A stretch of 64,000 nt of DNA from Auricularia sp. M13. Taxonomy: Eukaryota > Basidiomycota > Agaricomycetes > Auriculariales > Auriculariaceae. This document shows positions 1 through 11,930 of the stretch, one piece after another (position 1 is the stretch's first letter; every line of letters starts with the position of its first letter). The notes beneath the pieces are model-generated. The model was not told the DNA's origin. It saw only the letters and a list, made by a program, of their open reading frames with translations, and did not search any database. Location of the stretch: the NCBI GenBank assembly GCA_037042915.1, contig CM073194.1, forward strand, positions 4,960,001-5,024,000, given 5' to 3'. Both the position numbers and the translations under genes were made by a program.

Positions 1-990
1 TGGGACGTTGGCACATGCACCTGGCAGTCGCACAGGTACGCGCCATTCGGCACGGCGGGGTCAAGCGCCGCGGCCAGAGTCGTCGAGCAGCCCTGCGCGA
101 GGTCCTTCGCGAAGTCCATCGGCTCCATGTTGGGCGTGTTGGGCCCGAGGCTCTCCTTGAGCTCCTTGAAGAGCTCGTCCGTCAGGTGGCGCACCAGGTC
201 GGTGATGACCGCTAGCGTCAGTGGTTAGCTACTCCTGATTTTTGAGAGGTGGATATTTAGGGACTCACTGCCTGGATGGACTGCCAGTGACTTGAGACCG
301 CGTTTGGCGAGCGACTGCGTGAAGAGGATGTTGGCCGTCTTCGCCTGGCCGTACGCCTCCCACGGGCTGTACGGCCGCCTCTCGTAATTGTAGTCGGAGA
401 AGTCACCGGTGTAGAATCGGTGCCCGCTGCTGGTGAGGTTGACGATGACCGGCGTTGCAGACGCCCGCAGCTTGGGCAGGAGCAAGTTGGTGAACAAGAA
501 ATGGCCGACGTGGTCTGCGTGGAACTGGCTCTCGATCCCGTCGGCCGTTTTCGAGAACGGCGTGGCCATTATGCCAGCGTTGTTGATCAGCACATCGATG
601 TGCGGGATGGCGTCGTTGTCGATGATCGCCTGTGCTGCTGCACGCGTGGACGCCAGCGACGCGAGGTCCAGCGTCACTGAGACGACTTTGATGTTCGGAT
701 CGATTGACTTGATTTCGTCGGCTACGGATTGGAACTTGGACGGTGTGCGGCCCGCCAGGACCAGCGCAGCTGGGTGCGCCCTGGCGAGCGAGGTGAGGGT
801 GCTCGCGCCGATGCCGTTTGGTGAGGGGCCCGTGACAACGACTGCAATGCACTAGGAGTCAGATTCTATCTCGGCTTGATATGAATACTGTTGGAGACAC
901 ACAGATGCGGCCCTTGACGCAGTCAGAGAAAGCAGCGACGACTTCGTCGCCGGTCGTCGCGCGATCGAAGTTGGTGTGTGTGGTAGTCAT
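1..990 (-). CDS. Short-chain dehydrogenase/reductase (retinol dehydrogenase-like), 3' end outside window
   Basis: NAD(P)-dependent oxidoreductase of the classical SDR superfamily; the substrate cannot be read from the sequence. I see three exons: 990-903, 841-269 and 211-1, with introns 902-842 (GTGTGT..CAG) and 268-212 (GTGAGT..TAG). The cofactor motif TGPSPNGIGAST follows the first intron, NNAG sits in exon 2, and the catalytic pair is in YGQAK (YxxxK). After HPG the last intron joins to TVITDLV, as in fungal retinol-dehydrogenase-like SDRs. The ATG at 990 opens MTTTHTNFDR, a normal short leader before the Rossmann fold. The protein runs off the window start, so the C-terminus is missing. 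Family confident; substrate unknown. Confidence 0.88.
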
Positions 991-2210
991 GAGAGACGAT
1001 GGGTGGATGCGGAATCTGATACTGCGTCTCGGAGGGGGTGGAGCTCAGAGGGAGACGTATTGACGGGAGGTTTTTATCTTGGCCGATTACGTCAGGATTA
1101 GTCACCCATCCGTGTGCCCTCGAGTTGGTCCCGGCCACGGGGAACTTGAAGGCCGGAAATGTAAACTGTTCACGCTCCATCGGCAGACTGACCAACGATA
1201 AGTCAGCTTGAGGGTGCCGATTTAGCGCGCCAAGCCCAAAGACAAAACGCAGGTTCTTGCGGCACCGTTGTGATATAGCGTTCTCCCCGATCGGCGTCGG
1301 GCTTTCTGTCCATTTGCATGTCTCGCGAACTGGGAAGACTGCTAAATGGCTGCCAGCCTGACTTCTCCTGCTGAACGGTTTGTACTTCGAGAGCGCACGC
1401 AGTTATCAGGTAATTGAACATGTTCGTTAGCATCACCCCCCTGGTGAGGCCTACCGACAGCATCACAGCTGCATTGGTGACTCGGGGCGGCGCCACAGTC
1501 AATGTTACGTTGCAGTATTCGATATGAAATTAGTCGGGATTTAGTTTCCTTTGCAGACTTTACGAAGGAAAACAATCGTTCCAAATGTAGATCAATAGAT
1601 TGACAGCGATGAGCACGAAAGGTCAGATATAGTATATAGTACTGCCTAATGAAACTCGATGTGTCGCAATTAGTGTCCCAAATAAATGGCTACAGTTTGG
1701 CCTTAGAATCGCGAGATACAAGAAATATCGTAATCTACAGCTCGTCCGGGATACGCACTGTGCATCCCTCCAAAAGCGTAATCCCTCAGCTGTACGGCCA
1801 TCCATTCATGAAAGAGACCACCTCAGTGTCAGGATGGACTTATCCGTGGAACGGCGGTTCCACATGAACAGCCTCCGCGCAATCATCGAGCGGTGCGAGG
1901 TTATCGACGACCACGCCTCGCAGAAGCAAATTGCCTAATGGCCGCACGTTGGGCCGTTGGAAATCTTCAGCTTGGCCGCCTGGTAGACAACTATATTTGC
2001 AAGGTTACACACGCCAATGTTCAAAGAAAGGGGAATCTTAGAGCGGAGTGAGACTATTTAGAGCGGCGATGATGGTTGTGGTCACCACGAAGAGGAAGGA
2101 CTTCACGAACGTCGAATTTCTTCAGGTTGGTCATTAGAGCGTATTAGCAGCTTTCGTTACATCATACAAAGCGTGAACATCATAATAGCAATAAAGAAGT
2201 CGACAGCGGC
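991..2210. other. Intergenic, no gene recognised
   Basis: Only short ORFs without family resemblance or plausible splice partners. The left part is presumably the promoter side of the SDR gene. I see no repeat or RNA gene. Confidence 0.4.
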
Positions 2211-3524
2211 TCAGGCAAAGTTGTTAGCACCAAGTACAGCACGAACGTGTTCAGGTGTCACAAAGTTCGCAACCAGATGCAGCGTGTCCTCAGTCCCAGG
2301 AGGCCAAGGTTTGTCAACGAGCTCGCTGAGTACCTCGTGGTTCCGATCCCTTCGCAAGCCCGCAAGAATAGTGTGCTCTCCGAGAAAGTCCACACGGCGC
2401 AATACCCTCCGATCGTCAGGAAACTGGTCCATACGTCGATCAAAAGCCCGGTGCAGTCGCTCCTTTCCGCCGTCGATGTGAAGCATCAGCTCGTATTCAG
2501 ACTGGGACAACGTTGTCCGTGCTTCCTCCCTTAGCCTGCGCAGAACGTCGCTGACCAGCACATATCGATCCGCAGGCTCGTGCTCAACGCTCACATCAAT
2601 ATGCCAGGGAAATTGTCGCGAAATGACGATCAGTTTCCTCACACGGGGCTCGACGGCGGATTCAAGGAACCTTCCGAATGCCACTGGAAAGCGTTGTGGA
2701 GTCCAATAGTCACGATAGGCCGCCGTGTATTCGGGGCTCGCCATGTCGAATATGAGCCGACCGAATTGCGATAGGAAAGTGTGCACGCCGCCGTCGTAGT
2801 CGACCGTCGAGCGCGCAGGGGCCGGGGGAGGCAGTGGTGGTGATTGTCGTTGTTTTGGACTACGACGTGGACCTGGAGCAGGAGCGGGTTCAGGAGCAGC
2901 AGGGACGGCGGGCGGAGGTGCCTGCGCTCCTGGAAGATCAGCACCCATCGCCTCTTTGAGCAGCTGAGCGCCGAGCCGCAGGTATTCACGAGCGTCTTCG
3001 GGGATCGTGTCGTCGAGCAGAGCTGCAGAGGTAGCCAGTGCAGCAGCAGCTGCTGCGCGCGCCGCAGGACTGGCATGGCCTTGCGTACCAAGCTGGACGG
3101 GCTGGGCAGGACGCGGTGGAGAGGGAGCAGGATGATGATGAGGGGGCCCAGGCTGAGCAGGAGCAGCAGGCGGTGGAGTAGTCCTGGACTTCGCCCGACG
3201 ACGCCAGCGCACCTCGTAAGCACCATCATGCGGTCGCTGGGGATTCCAGGGGATTTCGACGCGTTCGTAGTCGGCGATATTGGCGCCGGCGGGAAGGTCG
3301 AGCTGGATGTCACGATAAGATCAGCGACGGGATGCGGGCGGCCTCTACAGGCCATACAAGACGCGCACCAGCAGTGGTTCTTCGAGCGGGACAGCTTGGG
3401 CAGGTTGTGCAACTGGACGCTGCGGCGCGTTCCAGTCCCAGCGCCAGTCGGATGGCCATGGATTGGGCGTGCCGAAGTACAAGGCAGCTGTAGAGGGCGG
3501 CCAGTCTGGGCGAGCGTCAAACAT
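2211..3524 (-). CDS. DUF6699 domain-containing protein
   Basis: Agaricomycete-specific family of unknown function. The long exon 3' of an intron at about 3,385-3,320 encodes a Pro/Ala-rich middle followed by the conserved domain, which begins near FPWHIDVSVEHE and continues through VLVSDVLRRLREEA and the region around ELMLHIDGG. This is the same fold signature as the shorter gene at 30,593-31,456. The 5' exon starts at ATG 3524 (MFDARPDWPPSTAALYFG) and joins to LDLPAGANIADYERVEIPWN. An in-frame ATG at 3650 would add 42 unconvincing residues, so I prefer 3524. The exact donor is uncertain (GTGCGC is my choice). The stop is TGA at 2211-2213. No function should be inferred beyond the family. Confidence 0.7.
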
Positions 3525-4167
3525 CTCGGTCTGGAAGGTTCGGCAACACTGACAAGCATGATGGTCGGGAAACCCAGATAGCTTTCTCGCCCCGTCTGCC
3601 CGGGGCGAGCTTCGGCTGGCCCTGCAAAGGAAATTGGGGAGGTTCACCATCGATACGTCTGGGCAGAATCAGTGAAGGAGTGCAGGATGGCTAACCACAC
3701 GAGAGCCCACCTAAATACGCGGCAGTGTTGCCATGGCTTTGATTGTCCGCAATGCATGCACAAGAGTACAACAGACCACCCGTACATTACATCCGAACGT
3801 TGTCTTCGCGATGGGGAGTTGCAGCCCGGGCTGTTGGACCATTGTGACTGGAACGTGTTGCGAGAGAACGGGTAATCGTCGGACCTGCAAACCGTTGTGA
3901 TGCGTCGTCGGCCCGTCGGCAAGCTGGCGTCGGAATTCCGAGGAGAGAAAGAAAGGCAACCCAGTCATCTATGTAGGTCAACAAGAAAAAAAGGCTTCGT
4001 CCATGTAACAGTCAAGCTTTGACGACATTCTTGGATTCGAAAGTCTTGAGTGTTCGAAACCTGGGAGCCAACAGGGGTAAATGAAGCGGTCAAATAGAAT
4101 TTATTAACTATCAAGAGCGAGCAACACAACTTTCCGAATAAGTAACCACAACTTCTTGCAGACAAAG
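3525..4167. other. Gap between DUF6699 gene and peroxidase stop
   Basis: Probably the promoter of the DUF6699 gene and the 3' UTR of the peroxidase. Short ORFs here have no recognisable relatives. An upstream exon of the DUF6699 gene cannot be excluded, because a good acceptor (tttgcag) lies at about 3,622-3,628 on the minus strand. Confidence 0.35.
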
Positions 4168-5854
4168 CTACTGCTCCGGACTGCAAATCTGTTGAGAATC
4201 GAGAGAACGGAATCGGTAGAAATGAGACGCACACGCGAGCGACAGTCATAGTAGGGCCGGCCTGCGTAGACAGTGTAGTCGGGAAGAGCTGGGTCGCGCA
4301 CTATCCATAGACTATTGAGCGGTGTACAGGAGCGTTTCATATACAACGTACCGCCTGTTCGATGTCGTCGTGCGTCTTTCCAGCGGGGAAGAAAGCCTGG
4401 TTGGTGGGGAGGGGTGGTGCCGCAGGCTAGGGAGAACAATGAGGAACATCGGGAAACGTTGACAGATTGACAAACTCACGATGAGCTCAGTGCAGTCAGC
4501 AAGCAAAGCCTTGTTCTGGCCAAGAAGGTTGAGCTTGGTCATTGCCGTCGAGAACTTGGAGCTCATGGCCTGGTGGTCGAGCGCGAGAGACTGCCACGTG
4601 CACGCCGTGCGAGGGTCACGAGCGAACGCGCCGTCGGACTGCAAGCGGAACTCGCCCGGCAGCGGGCTCTCGACCTCGCCTTCGTGCGCGCCATCGCCGG
4701 GGAATAGCACGCCGCGCAGCATGGTCTCGAGGAAGATCTGGTTGTCGAACGTCGCGGGCGTCGAGTCGAACGGCGAGCGGTCAATCGCGGGCTCGACCTT
4801 GTCCTGCGCGGCAACCGAGTGGCTGGCGAGCAACGACACGACCTCGTCGGGACTGAACCCTGCTTCGGCCATGCGAGCGAGAATGTCGGTGACTGGGTTG
4901 AACGGGTCGGGAACGGTGCCGTCGGGGGCCGGTGCCGTGGCGTTTGGACGACCAACGAAGGTCTGGACGGTCGGAGCGCCAGGGCACAGAGAGAGTGCGA
5001 CGGAAGAGCCGAAATGAATCCTGTGATCTATTAGACATGCACCTGTGACTACCAGCAGCGCGTTACTCACACGTCGGCGAAAGTGATACCGTGCTCCAGA
5101 GCGAAAGGCTGCAGCACCTCAACGATCTCGTCGATACCGTTGTTTGCCTCTGCGGCAATTCAGCCAATCGTTTAAAAGGTGGGTCTCAATGTGTGCGTAC
5201 CGAATGGAAGCTCGATATCTGATGGATACAATGAATAATGCTACCTGTTATTCGCAACTGCGACTCACCGCCAAACTGGATGATGCTGCCGTCAGCACCT
5301 CCACCCCTATATATAATGGGTTAAATTCTCTCCGCAGAAGGACTCGAGTCAGCTCACTTTCCACCAGCCTGAGAAAAGCCAACTGGATGTGCTATGAGTC
5401 GCGCATGGTTGAGACGGCCCTCGATACGCACTTGCGTCGTGGAATGCGATGCTGACCCACTGCGATGAGTACTGATTCTTGCCCGCCGAAAGAGTGGACT
5501 CACCGGATAGTCGAGTGCGCATTCTCTCCGCATTGCCCCTCGAAGCTGAAGGGGTTACTTCAGCATCCTGGATGGTTCAACGACGAGATCATACATACAC
5601 ATCATTGAGCAAGTCATCGCGAACCTGGATGAACTGGCAACACTGTGAAATGATTAATTGTCTGCCATAGAACATCCAAAATATGTAACTCACCTGAGCG
5701 TTGCTGACAACAGTACCATCTGAGCATGTAGCTCGAGGGGTGACGGCGGCGGCTGGTAGCGCTTCAGTATCCCAGAGCGTTTTCAGAAGATGTAAAGAGG
5801 CTTACCGTAAGAACCGACGGCGAATGCGAGGACAGATGTAGCGACGAAGACCAT
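4168..5854 (-). CDS. Secreted class II haem peroxidase (lignin-modifying peroxidase superfamily)
   Basis: Extracellular haem peroxidase of the fungal class II (POD) family, which oxidises lignin-related phenols, Mn(II) or dyes using H2O2. Translation across about 12 short introns gives about 360 residues: signal/propeptide MVFVATSVLAFAVGSY..., mature start near ATCSDGTVVSNAQCC, distal pocket R..FHDAIGFS, Ca-site GGGADGS, proximal His in LLASHSVAAQDKVEP, then FDSTPATFDNQIF and LQSDGAFARDPRTACTW. The position before LLASH, a Trp in LiP and VP, is Ser (EVVSLLASH), so the long-range electron-transfer Trp is absent. Of the three Mn-ligand acids, Glu36 (QCGEN) and the Asp after HSVAAQ are present, but the Glu40 position is Ser. 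It is best called an atypical MnP or generic peroxidase. The Cys expected in DIEQAC is missing (DIEQALF). The last short exon encodes ICSPEQ before TAG. Confidence 0.93.
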
Positions 5855-5928
5855 GTTGACTTGAGCTCGAGAGCTGGACAGGCGTTCTCTGGAAGGAGCG
5901 CTGAGGTTTGCTGCTAGACGAGACTGTC

Positions 5929-5936
5929 CTTATATA
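5929..5936 (-). promoter_or_regulatory. TATA box of the peroxidase gene
   Basis: The minus strand reads ggTATATAAggac about 75 bases upstream of the ATG at 5854, the normal distance for fungal secreted-enzyme genes. Confidence 0.7.
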
Positions 5937-7367
5937 CCGTCACGGCGACTCTCTGTATAGCCTATATGTTGAGAGGTCGCGCAGGGCGTCATGGCCGGCT
6001 ACGCAACTCGACGCGCACTATCCAATGGATTTCGAGGTATTGGTCATATCAACGTCGATGAACCGGCCGTGAAACAGAGCCGTGTGCACACGAGCGCCGG
6101 CAGAGTGGAAGTGCGCGCTGCAAGTCAATTCCTCGAGTGCGCAGGGCGAAAACCGGTATCCAGAGGTCTGGCAGACGCGACGGTGGACTTCGGGCCCAGG
6201 GGCTGCCCGACAACTGCCAGGGTAAGCGTGCGCTCACATTGGCCGATGGCGTCGTTTCCTCGACTATTTTAAGTCCGTGGTCCATGCGCGCAGTCCGGAA
6301 CACATGATAGCCACCACGAGAGGTGCAGTACAGCCGCTCCGCGGTCATGGAATAGACACCCAATAGTGTGTTGCGTATTCGTCAATTCAGCTCTAATTAG
6401 AACTGAATTCGGCACGGCGACAACGCACTCTAATCTACCATAGAGGTAGACGGTAGGACAGCGGAGGACCCATGAGCGAGCGTTAAAAACAATCTGAGAG
6501 CCCTCAAAGCTTGGCGCATAAGATTGTAATCAATGCAGATAGTGTCTGAAGCTACACAAGACATATTCAAAGCAGTTTAGCCGGCCAGAGCAAGACTTGG
6601 TGTGCTAGAGAGTAACATGGAGCGCCACCAGGAAGTACGAGCCAAATTTTCCGGAAGCGGTTGACAGTCCACGCAGGGCGCAAGTCTTCATTCAAAACCC
6701 AAAAACAGTACGATATTCAGGGCCTGAGTGTTTGAACCGCAACCGTAGCCGCGCCTGCTCCGCCCTGAGCACCCCAGGCACAGCAGTGACTGAGTATCCC
6801 AGGAGCAGAGCAACTAACCTCCCGGAGACTGAGCATAAGGTGGAATAATGACGAAAGCGACGAAAATGACACCAAATCTCGCCGGGTGCAGAGTCCGTGG
6901 TTAAGGCAACCAGTCGCTGTAAAAGCAAATCCAGTACCCTATGCCCGGCTCCACAGTAGACCGACGGAGCGCCACCCGGTGAAGCTGACCGTGCGTAGTC
7001 ATAGAATCGGTGAAGAGTAACCGAGAACCAAGTGAGCGAATGTACGAGAAGGACAATCGCAAGTGTGGCCGAGCTGTGGACCGTGCGCGGGGAATGAGTA
7101 TGCCGATAGCCAGGAAGTACGAGCAGGTTCGAGTCAAGGTGAGCGACACAGACTGGTGACTGCGCAGAAGGGCGGACGTGAACTAGTCCAACAGCCGTCC
7201 GGCGTCGTCCGAAATTTATTCCGGGAGCAAACTTTTGCGCCGGTTTGAAACGGTGATAGGAGCTTAATCTCCATGAGCTCTATGTACGGGGCTCAGATTT
7301 CCCAATCCACCAACATATAAATTACCAAATGATCCCATAAGTAAAGAAAGAGTGTAGCTGTGGCTGA
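5937..7367. other. Intergenic, about 1.4 kb without a recognisable gene
   Basis: Contains the upstream regulatory region of the peroxidase and the 3' flank of the esterase. ORFs of 60-100 codons occur on both strands but show no family, signal peptide or consistent splicing. Confidence 0.4.
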
Positions 7368-8642
7368 TCACAGTAGCCCTGTTCCACTCAACGCCTCCGC
7401 AACCGCTTGCGCCACAAAATTGTGCGTGGCCGGCGAAATATGAAGTGCGTTGCCTGCGGATGAGTGTTAGCACCCAGATCATGTACCTCAATGCAGAGCT
7501 TACACCAGATAAATTGGTTCCCATCTCCAAAACTTGTCGCATCCTGGAACCCGTACTTAGTCGGGTCGTCGATAAGCTTGTCAATTACGGCGTAGGTGTC
7601 GATGAGCCACGTGGAGACCTGAGAGGTGGGCAGTTAAGCGAGTATCAGAGCATGTTTGATCACAAGCAAGCTCACGCTTGGATTGGCACTCTGGAACGCC
7701 GCAACATGAGCGGCGAGCTTAGAGTTGAAGTCAGCGACATCAGCCGTGTATCTGGTCTGGGCGTTATCATCCATAGACAGGAGCTGCGTATAGCACGACG
7801 TAAGTGTTGCCCTTGTCAAGATCCAGCGCCTGGGCAGTGGGTACTCACCGCTGGTGACCGATCCGTCGGCGGGACGTTGAGGAAAGCGAAATTGCGCGCC
7901 CCTAACTGAATGAGATGCTGCATCTCATTCACGTAGCGATTCATGAGCAGATCATTGCTATGAAAAGAAGGTCAGGTTGATTCTTTCAGAACTAAACGCG
8001 GTGAGCACTGACATAATCTTGTCGTCGTCGCGCAGATACGAACCGCCGATATCGTTGATCCCGACCCACGTTGAGAACAGCGTGTTCGCACCCGTCCAGG
8101 GAACGTCGTTGAACGGAGTATCCCCCGCGTATCCCTTTTCGAACGCGCCGATTTGCTCGCCGATATCGAGAACGTTCGAAGGCGACGGAACGATGGTAGT
8201 GTCGATTGTGGCACCTGTTGTTGCGTGAATATCGGCGCAATGCTCGTGTTGTGAGAACGCACCACCCATCGCGAAGTTAAACGCGAAAACCTGAGTAGTG
8301 TTGTACTTGAAGACGTCGAAGTTGACCCAGTTGGGCACCTCTCCGCATGCAGTCACGCCGGGAAGCTCAGGATTGCCTGAAAATACGAATCAAATCACCA
8401 ATTTCAGATGTAGATTAAACAACTTACCGAGCGGGTTAGCGTCGTTAGGCTGACCCAAAGTATAGTTGAACTGCGTCTGGGTGTACCTACAGAGGTTCAG
8501 CCAGCGGGTTGATAGAAATGTGATGATGAGGAGCTTACGAGTCCCCAAAGCTGAACCAGAAGTGCGAGGCGGCCGCCTCAACCCCGACGAGCATGGAGAT
8601 CACGACGGCGGCGAGCATGACCACGACGGCGAGCATGGCCAT
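7368..8642 (-). CDS. CE16-like SGNH/GDSL acetylesterase, secreted
   Basis: Predicted extracellular carbohydrate esterase of the SGNH hydrolase superfamily resembling fungal CE16 acetylesterases, which remove terminal acetyl groups from hemicellulose oligomers. The signal peptide is hydrophobic (MAMLAVVVMLAAVVISM...). Block I is FSFGDS, split by an intron and followed by YTQTQFNYTLGQPNDANPLG. Later come NFAMGGAFSQHEHC, block III GINDIGGSY, and RNFAFLNVPPTDRSP. The final exon, NALHISPATHNFV, carries the block V His; the residue three before this His is Asn, where many SGNH enzymes have Asp. Seven exons give roughly 310 residues with all introns GT..AG. A dead tandem copy lies immediately upstream on the same strand. 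Confidence 0.87.
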
Positions 8643-8695
8643 GCCGCGAACGGGGAACAGGTGCGCCCTTGATCATCATCGAGTTGTTGCTGGCA

Positions 8696-8702
8696 CTTTA
8701 TA
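8696..8702 (-). promoter_or_regulatory. TATA box of the esterase gene
   Basis: The minus strand reads attaTAAAGtgcc, 54 bases upstream of the ATG at 8642. Confidence 0.55.
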
Positions 8703-9243
8703 ATAGACAGCCGGTAGTGGCGGCACGACGGCGTTCTGCTCAGGCTGCCGACGCTTGGCACATGGTCGTTGTCGCGCGGTCACTGGCCAGTACAAAGGCG
8801 CAGTAAAGAAGCGCATCAGGCGGCGACATCTATCACGCGACTCGCAGATGGCCCGATCACTGTGCTTCGAAGGCGGGCCGGCGACGAGCAGGAAGAGTAA
8901 ATCCGCGCCTGAACTGAATGCTCAGCGCATGTTCCAAGTTTGACTTATAGAGGAGCGTACTTGGCTCTTGCCAGCTCGCAGGTGACCATTTTTGTACAGT
9001 CGGGTCGCACGACGACGTGGCCTCTGTGAGACCGATGACGCAGTGACGAAGACTGAAATGCGAATTTTGACAGAACAGCCTTGGTTGCCAATCGTCGGGG
9101 TCGGCGAATGGTGGCCGATTCGGTAGCTGTGGATTCCTAGTCGGGAAACTTGATAGTAAACTCCTGTTATGCATTCAGCGCTATCGGTTTATATAGCCTA
9201 TTCATAGCTGCCCGTTCCAGATACACTGAGAAATGACCTCAGA
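8703..9243. other. Spacer between the esterase and its pseudogene copy
   Basis: No coding signal. It separates two same-strand paralogues and is presumably promoter DNA of the intact gene. Confidence 0.4.
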
Positions 9244-10470
9244 TCAACCCATCCCGTTCATTGCGACCTGGACTGCTTGGACGAGATAGTCGTGCGCAGA
9301 TAGCGAGATGCGATAGTCATTGCCTACATATCCTGGTTAGCAAGTGAAGGCGTTGATAGTGAGAGAGATATCCATCATCGAGGACCTTACCAACGGCCTC
9401 GCGACTGTAGAGATTCCATATCGAAACCTTGATAGAGTCAGTCAGATATTGAACGGCCCATATGAGATACCCAGCACTCAAACCTAAATGCGTGATTCTG
9501 AATGTAACAACTCGATCCTCCAGCTTCGTGTTGTCGTCCTCGAGCGCGGCTTTTCACTGCGCCGAATCATTCGCTCCACGATTCTGAAACAATTCTGAAA
9601 CTACCGCTGCACGGTCAGACAGGCTGAATGCATTGGGTCCAGAGAGGGCATGTCATGGGCGAACGATACGTCAGCGGCACGTTGAGGAAGAGGAAGTCAC
9701 TGGTACCATGATCATAGAACCTTCGCATTTCGGACATATAGCTGTCCATCAATGCATCGTGCAGCCTGTCGAGACGATTAAGTACAGTATGAGTGAGGTG
9801 CAGGAATAAATTGCGTCACAATGCACGCCGCAGACTGGTCGGTGTCCATTTGGTACGATCGTCCGATGTCGTTAATTCCAATGAACGTCGAGAAGAGCGA
9901 GTTGTCGCTCGTCTACGGGATCTGGTTCACCGGCGTATCGTCTGTGTAGCCTGCATCGAACTGATGGACCTGCTCCATGACAGTGAGGTCTTCCGCAGCG
10001 AGGGCGTGACGACATTCCTGTCGATCGTTGCGCCTTCAGTGGAAAGACGTCAGTTAACGCGCTTTGCACTGGAAGACACTTGAGGAGAACGTACCGCTGA
10101 ACGCGAAGGAGTATTACGCGTAGAGGCGAGTTGTGTTGAACTTCATGACATTCCGGTACATCCAGTTGGTGTTCCATCCGCAGGCTGTGTCTCCCGAAAA
10201 CTCTGGATTACCTGTGGAAGGAGGGAATACTGTAAGTGTGAGACGGAATGGTCGAGACGGAAGGAGTGTCGCAGCTCGTACCCAACGAGTTATCGTCATT
10301 CGGTTGGTCCAAAGTGTAGTTGGAGTAAAACTTGGTATAGCTTAACCCACGTAAGTCTAGTAATGCCACTGGAACGGCTCTAGCTCTCTTGCGAGGCACG
10401 AATCGCCAAGTCCGAACCAGTACGTGTTCGCAGCCGACACGGCGAGCAAAAACGACAGAGGGCGCTGCAT
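9244..10470 (-). pseudogene. Degenerate tandem copy of the CE16-like esterase
   Basis: Recognisable exon by exon against its neighbour: signal peptide MQRPLSFLLAVSAANTYWF then GLGDS, NYTLDQPNDDNSLG, GNPEFSG.TACG, MKFNTTRLYA, DLTVMEQVHQFDAGY, LFSTFIGINDIGRSY, FLFLNVPLTYRSP and a terminal exon NDYRISLSAHDYLVQAV. Within conserved exons there are at least two stops: TAA after TTRLYA, and TAG where the intact gene has the Trp of DVPW. The catalytic His of block V (LHIS) is Arg here (YRIS). These are independent disabling changes, so it is a pseudogene, not a splicing misreading. Block I and the GIND block survive, suggesting fairly recent loss. Confidence 0.82.
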
Positions 10471-11930
10471 AGTAATCGGAGATCAATATTCCGGGTCGTC
10501 GTGGGGGTATTTATGCGTACAGATCACCCCGGACAGACTGCTGTACCAGGGACCGCTGACGCAGAATTCGACGAAGCCCGGTCACGCAGCAGCGTGCTCG
10601 CTGCATATGCTGATGGTGTCATGCGCGCGACAAAGTGCAGACGTAACAAGTCTTCCTTCGTGCAATTCAGTAGCCAGCACCCGGGGCGAATGGCGTGCTC
10701 CGAGTTGTCTGTGATGAAACAGAGGAAAGTGATACAGAATCTTCAATTGTGGGTTGAGTTTGATAGCTGTGACGGAAATTAACCAAGAATCATATGGGCA
10801 TCCAAATATTGACGGTTAGCTGGGTAGCCGCATTCCAGTATTACGCTTTTGAAGGTCATCGTCGAAGCGAAGAGGAAAGATGCGGCATTTTCCGCATTTT
10901 CCGCACCTTCCTCGCCATGCCGGCTGTCTAGCATGTACATTATACGCGCCCAGGCGCCACACGTCCTCAAAAGCACTCGCGGAATACTGTGAAACACAGG
11001 TCACTCTGTCCCAAACGATCATATCGAATGGCGGGCTGAGGGGGAGGGGGGGTCGTCTTCTCTTTACGCCACATTTCTTTACCAGTTCTGACTGTAAGCT
11101 GAGTTATTCCTTCGCATTCAGATATGAAGCTCTAATCAATATATCCCCTTCGTAAATCAAGAGTTACACAAGCTGCCGAGCGGCAGTTTCCAGCGACGAC
11201 ATCGTGGCCGGGCGCTGCTGACGACTGGTGAGCTTCCTGCAACCCTCTGTCAACACAATAGGGCTTATTTAAATGACCTCAATTAGCCACTTGGATTCCA
11301 TGTCAGATACGCGCTATTTGCACGCAGCTCAAGAGTGCTATGGCCTGCTCAGCCAGACCACCGGGAACACCAGCACATCACCTTGATAGTATGAGCTTCG
11401 TTACGATACGACGCGATTGATTTATTCTCAGCTAACGGGGCACTTTTACTGTAAGTATTCTATTCTGCGCGTGAAAAAGGGATAAGGGATAATATGGTCA
11501 GCAACGGTCTGAATCTCTTACACAAAGCCCTGTTCTTCATGTTCCGTGCTGAAAATTTTCGTCGTTGTAGATTTTGTCATCTGGAAATCTGTGCGCCTTC
11601 AATGCAGGTCGCAATTCGTCACCCTGCTGTTGTGCCTGACCGGGCCGACAAGCTGTGCCGAGTCACAATGGGCTCCGCCGGACCTTTATCACAACGGCGG
11701 CATCAACCGAGGACACAATGGCACAGGCGCCTACACCGCTCCAGAATGAAGCTGCGTGACTATAAGTGATCGCACGGGCTATTGTTCTCATCAGCCCTTC
11801 TTCCCTCCCCCGATCCTCTATTGTGCGTGGCCCTCCCCGCCGCTGACGCTGTGCGTCGTCCACTCGCTACTGCCGCCACATTCGTTTACCCACCCCCTCA
11901 CGTCACGACACGCCTAACCTCCCTTGAGTC
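10471..11930. other. Intergenic, about 1.45 kb
   Basis: No confident gene. At about 11,600-11,749 (+) a reading frame contains a secretion-like stretch (FVTLLLCLTGPTSCAESQ) followed by a polar tail ending GAYTAPE before a stop. It could be the last exon of a small secreted protein, but I found no convincing start. A G-rich patch (ggggagggggggtcg) sits at about 11,039-11,053. Confidence 0.3.

Noticed and set aside
2639-3559. 306-codon minus-strand open frame
   Set aside because: Shadow of the DUF6699 gene in another frame.
6641-7130. Two occurrences of ccaggaagtacgagc about 480 bases apart
   Set aside because: Flanks do not match; too short to call a repeat.
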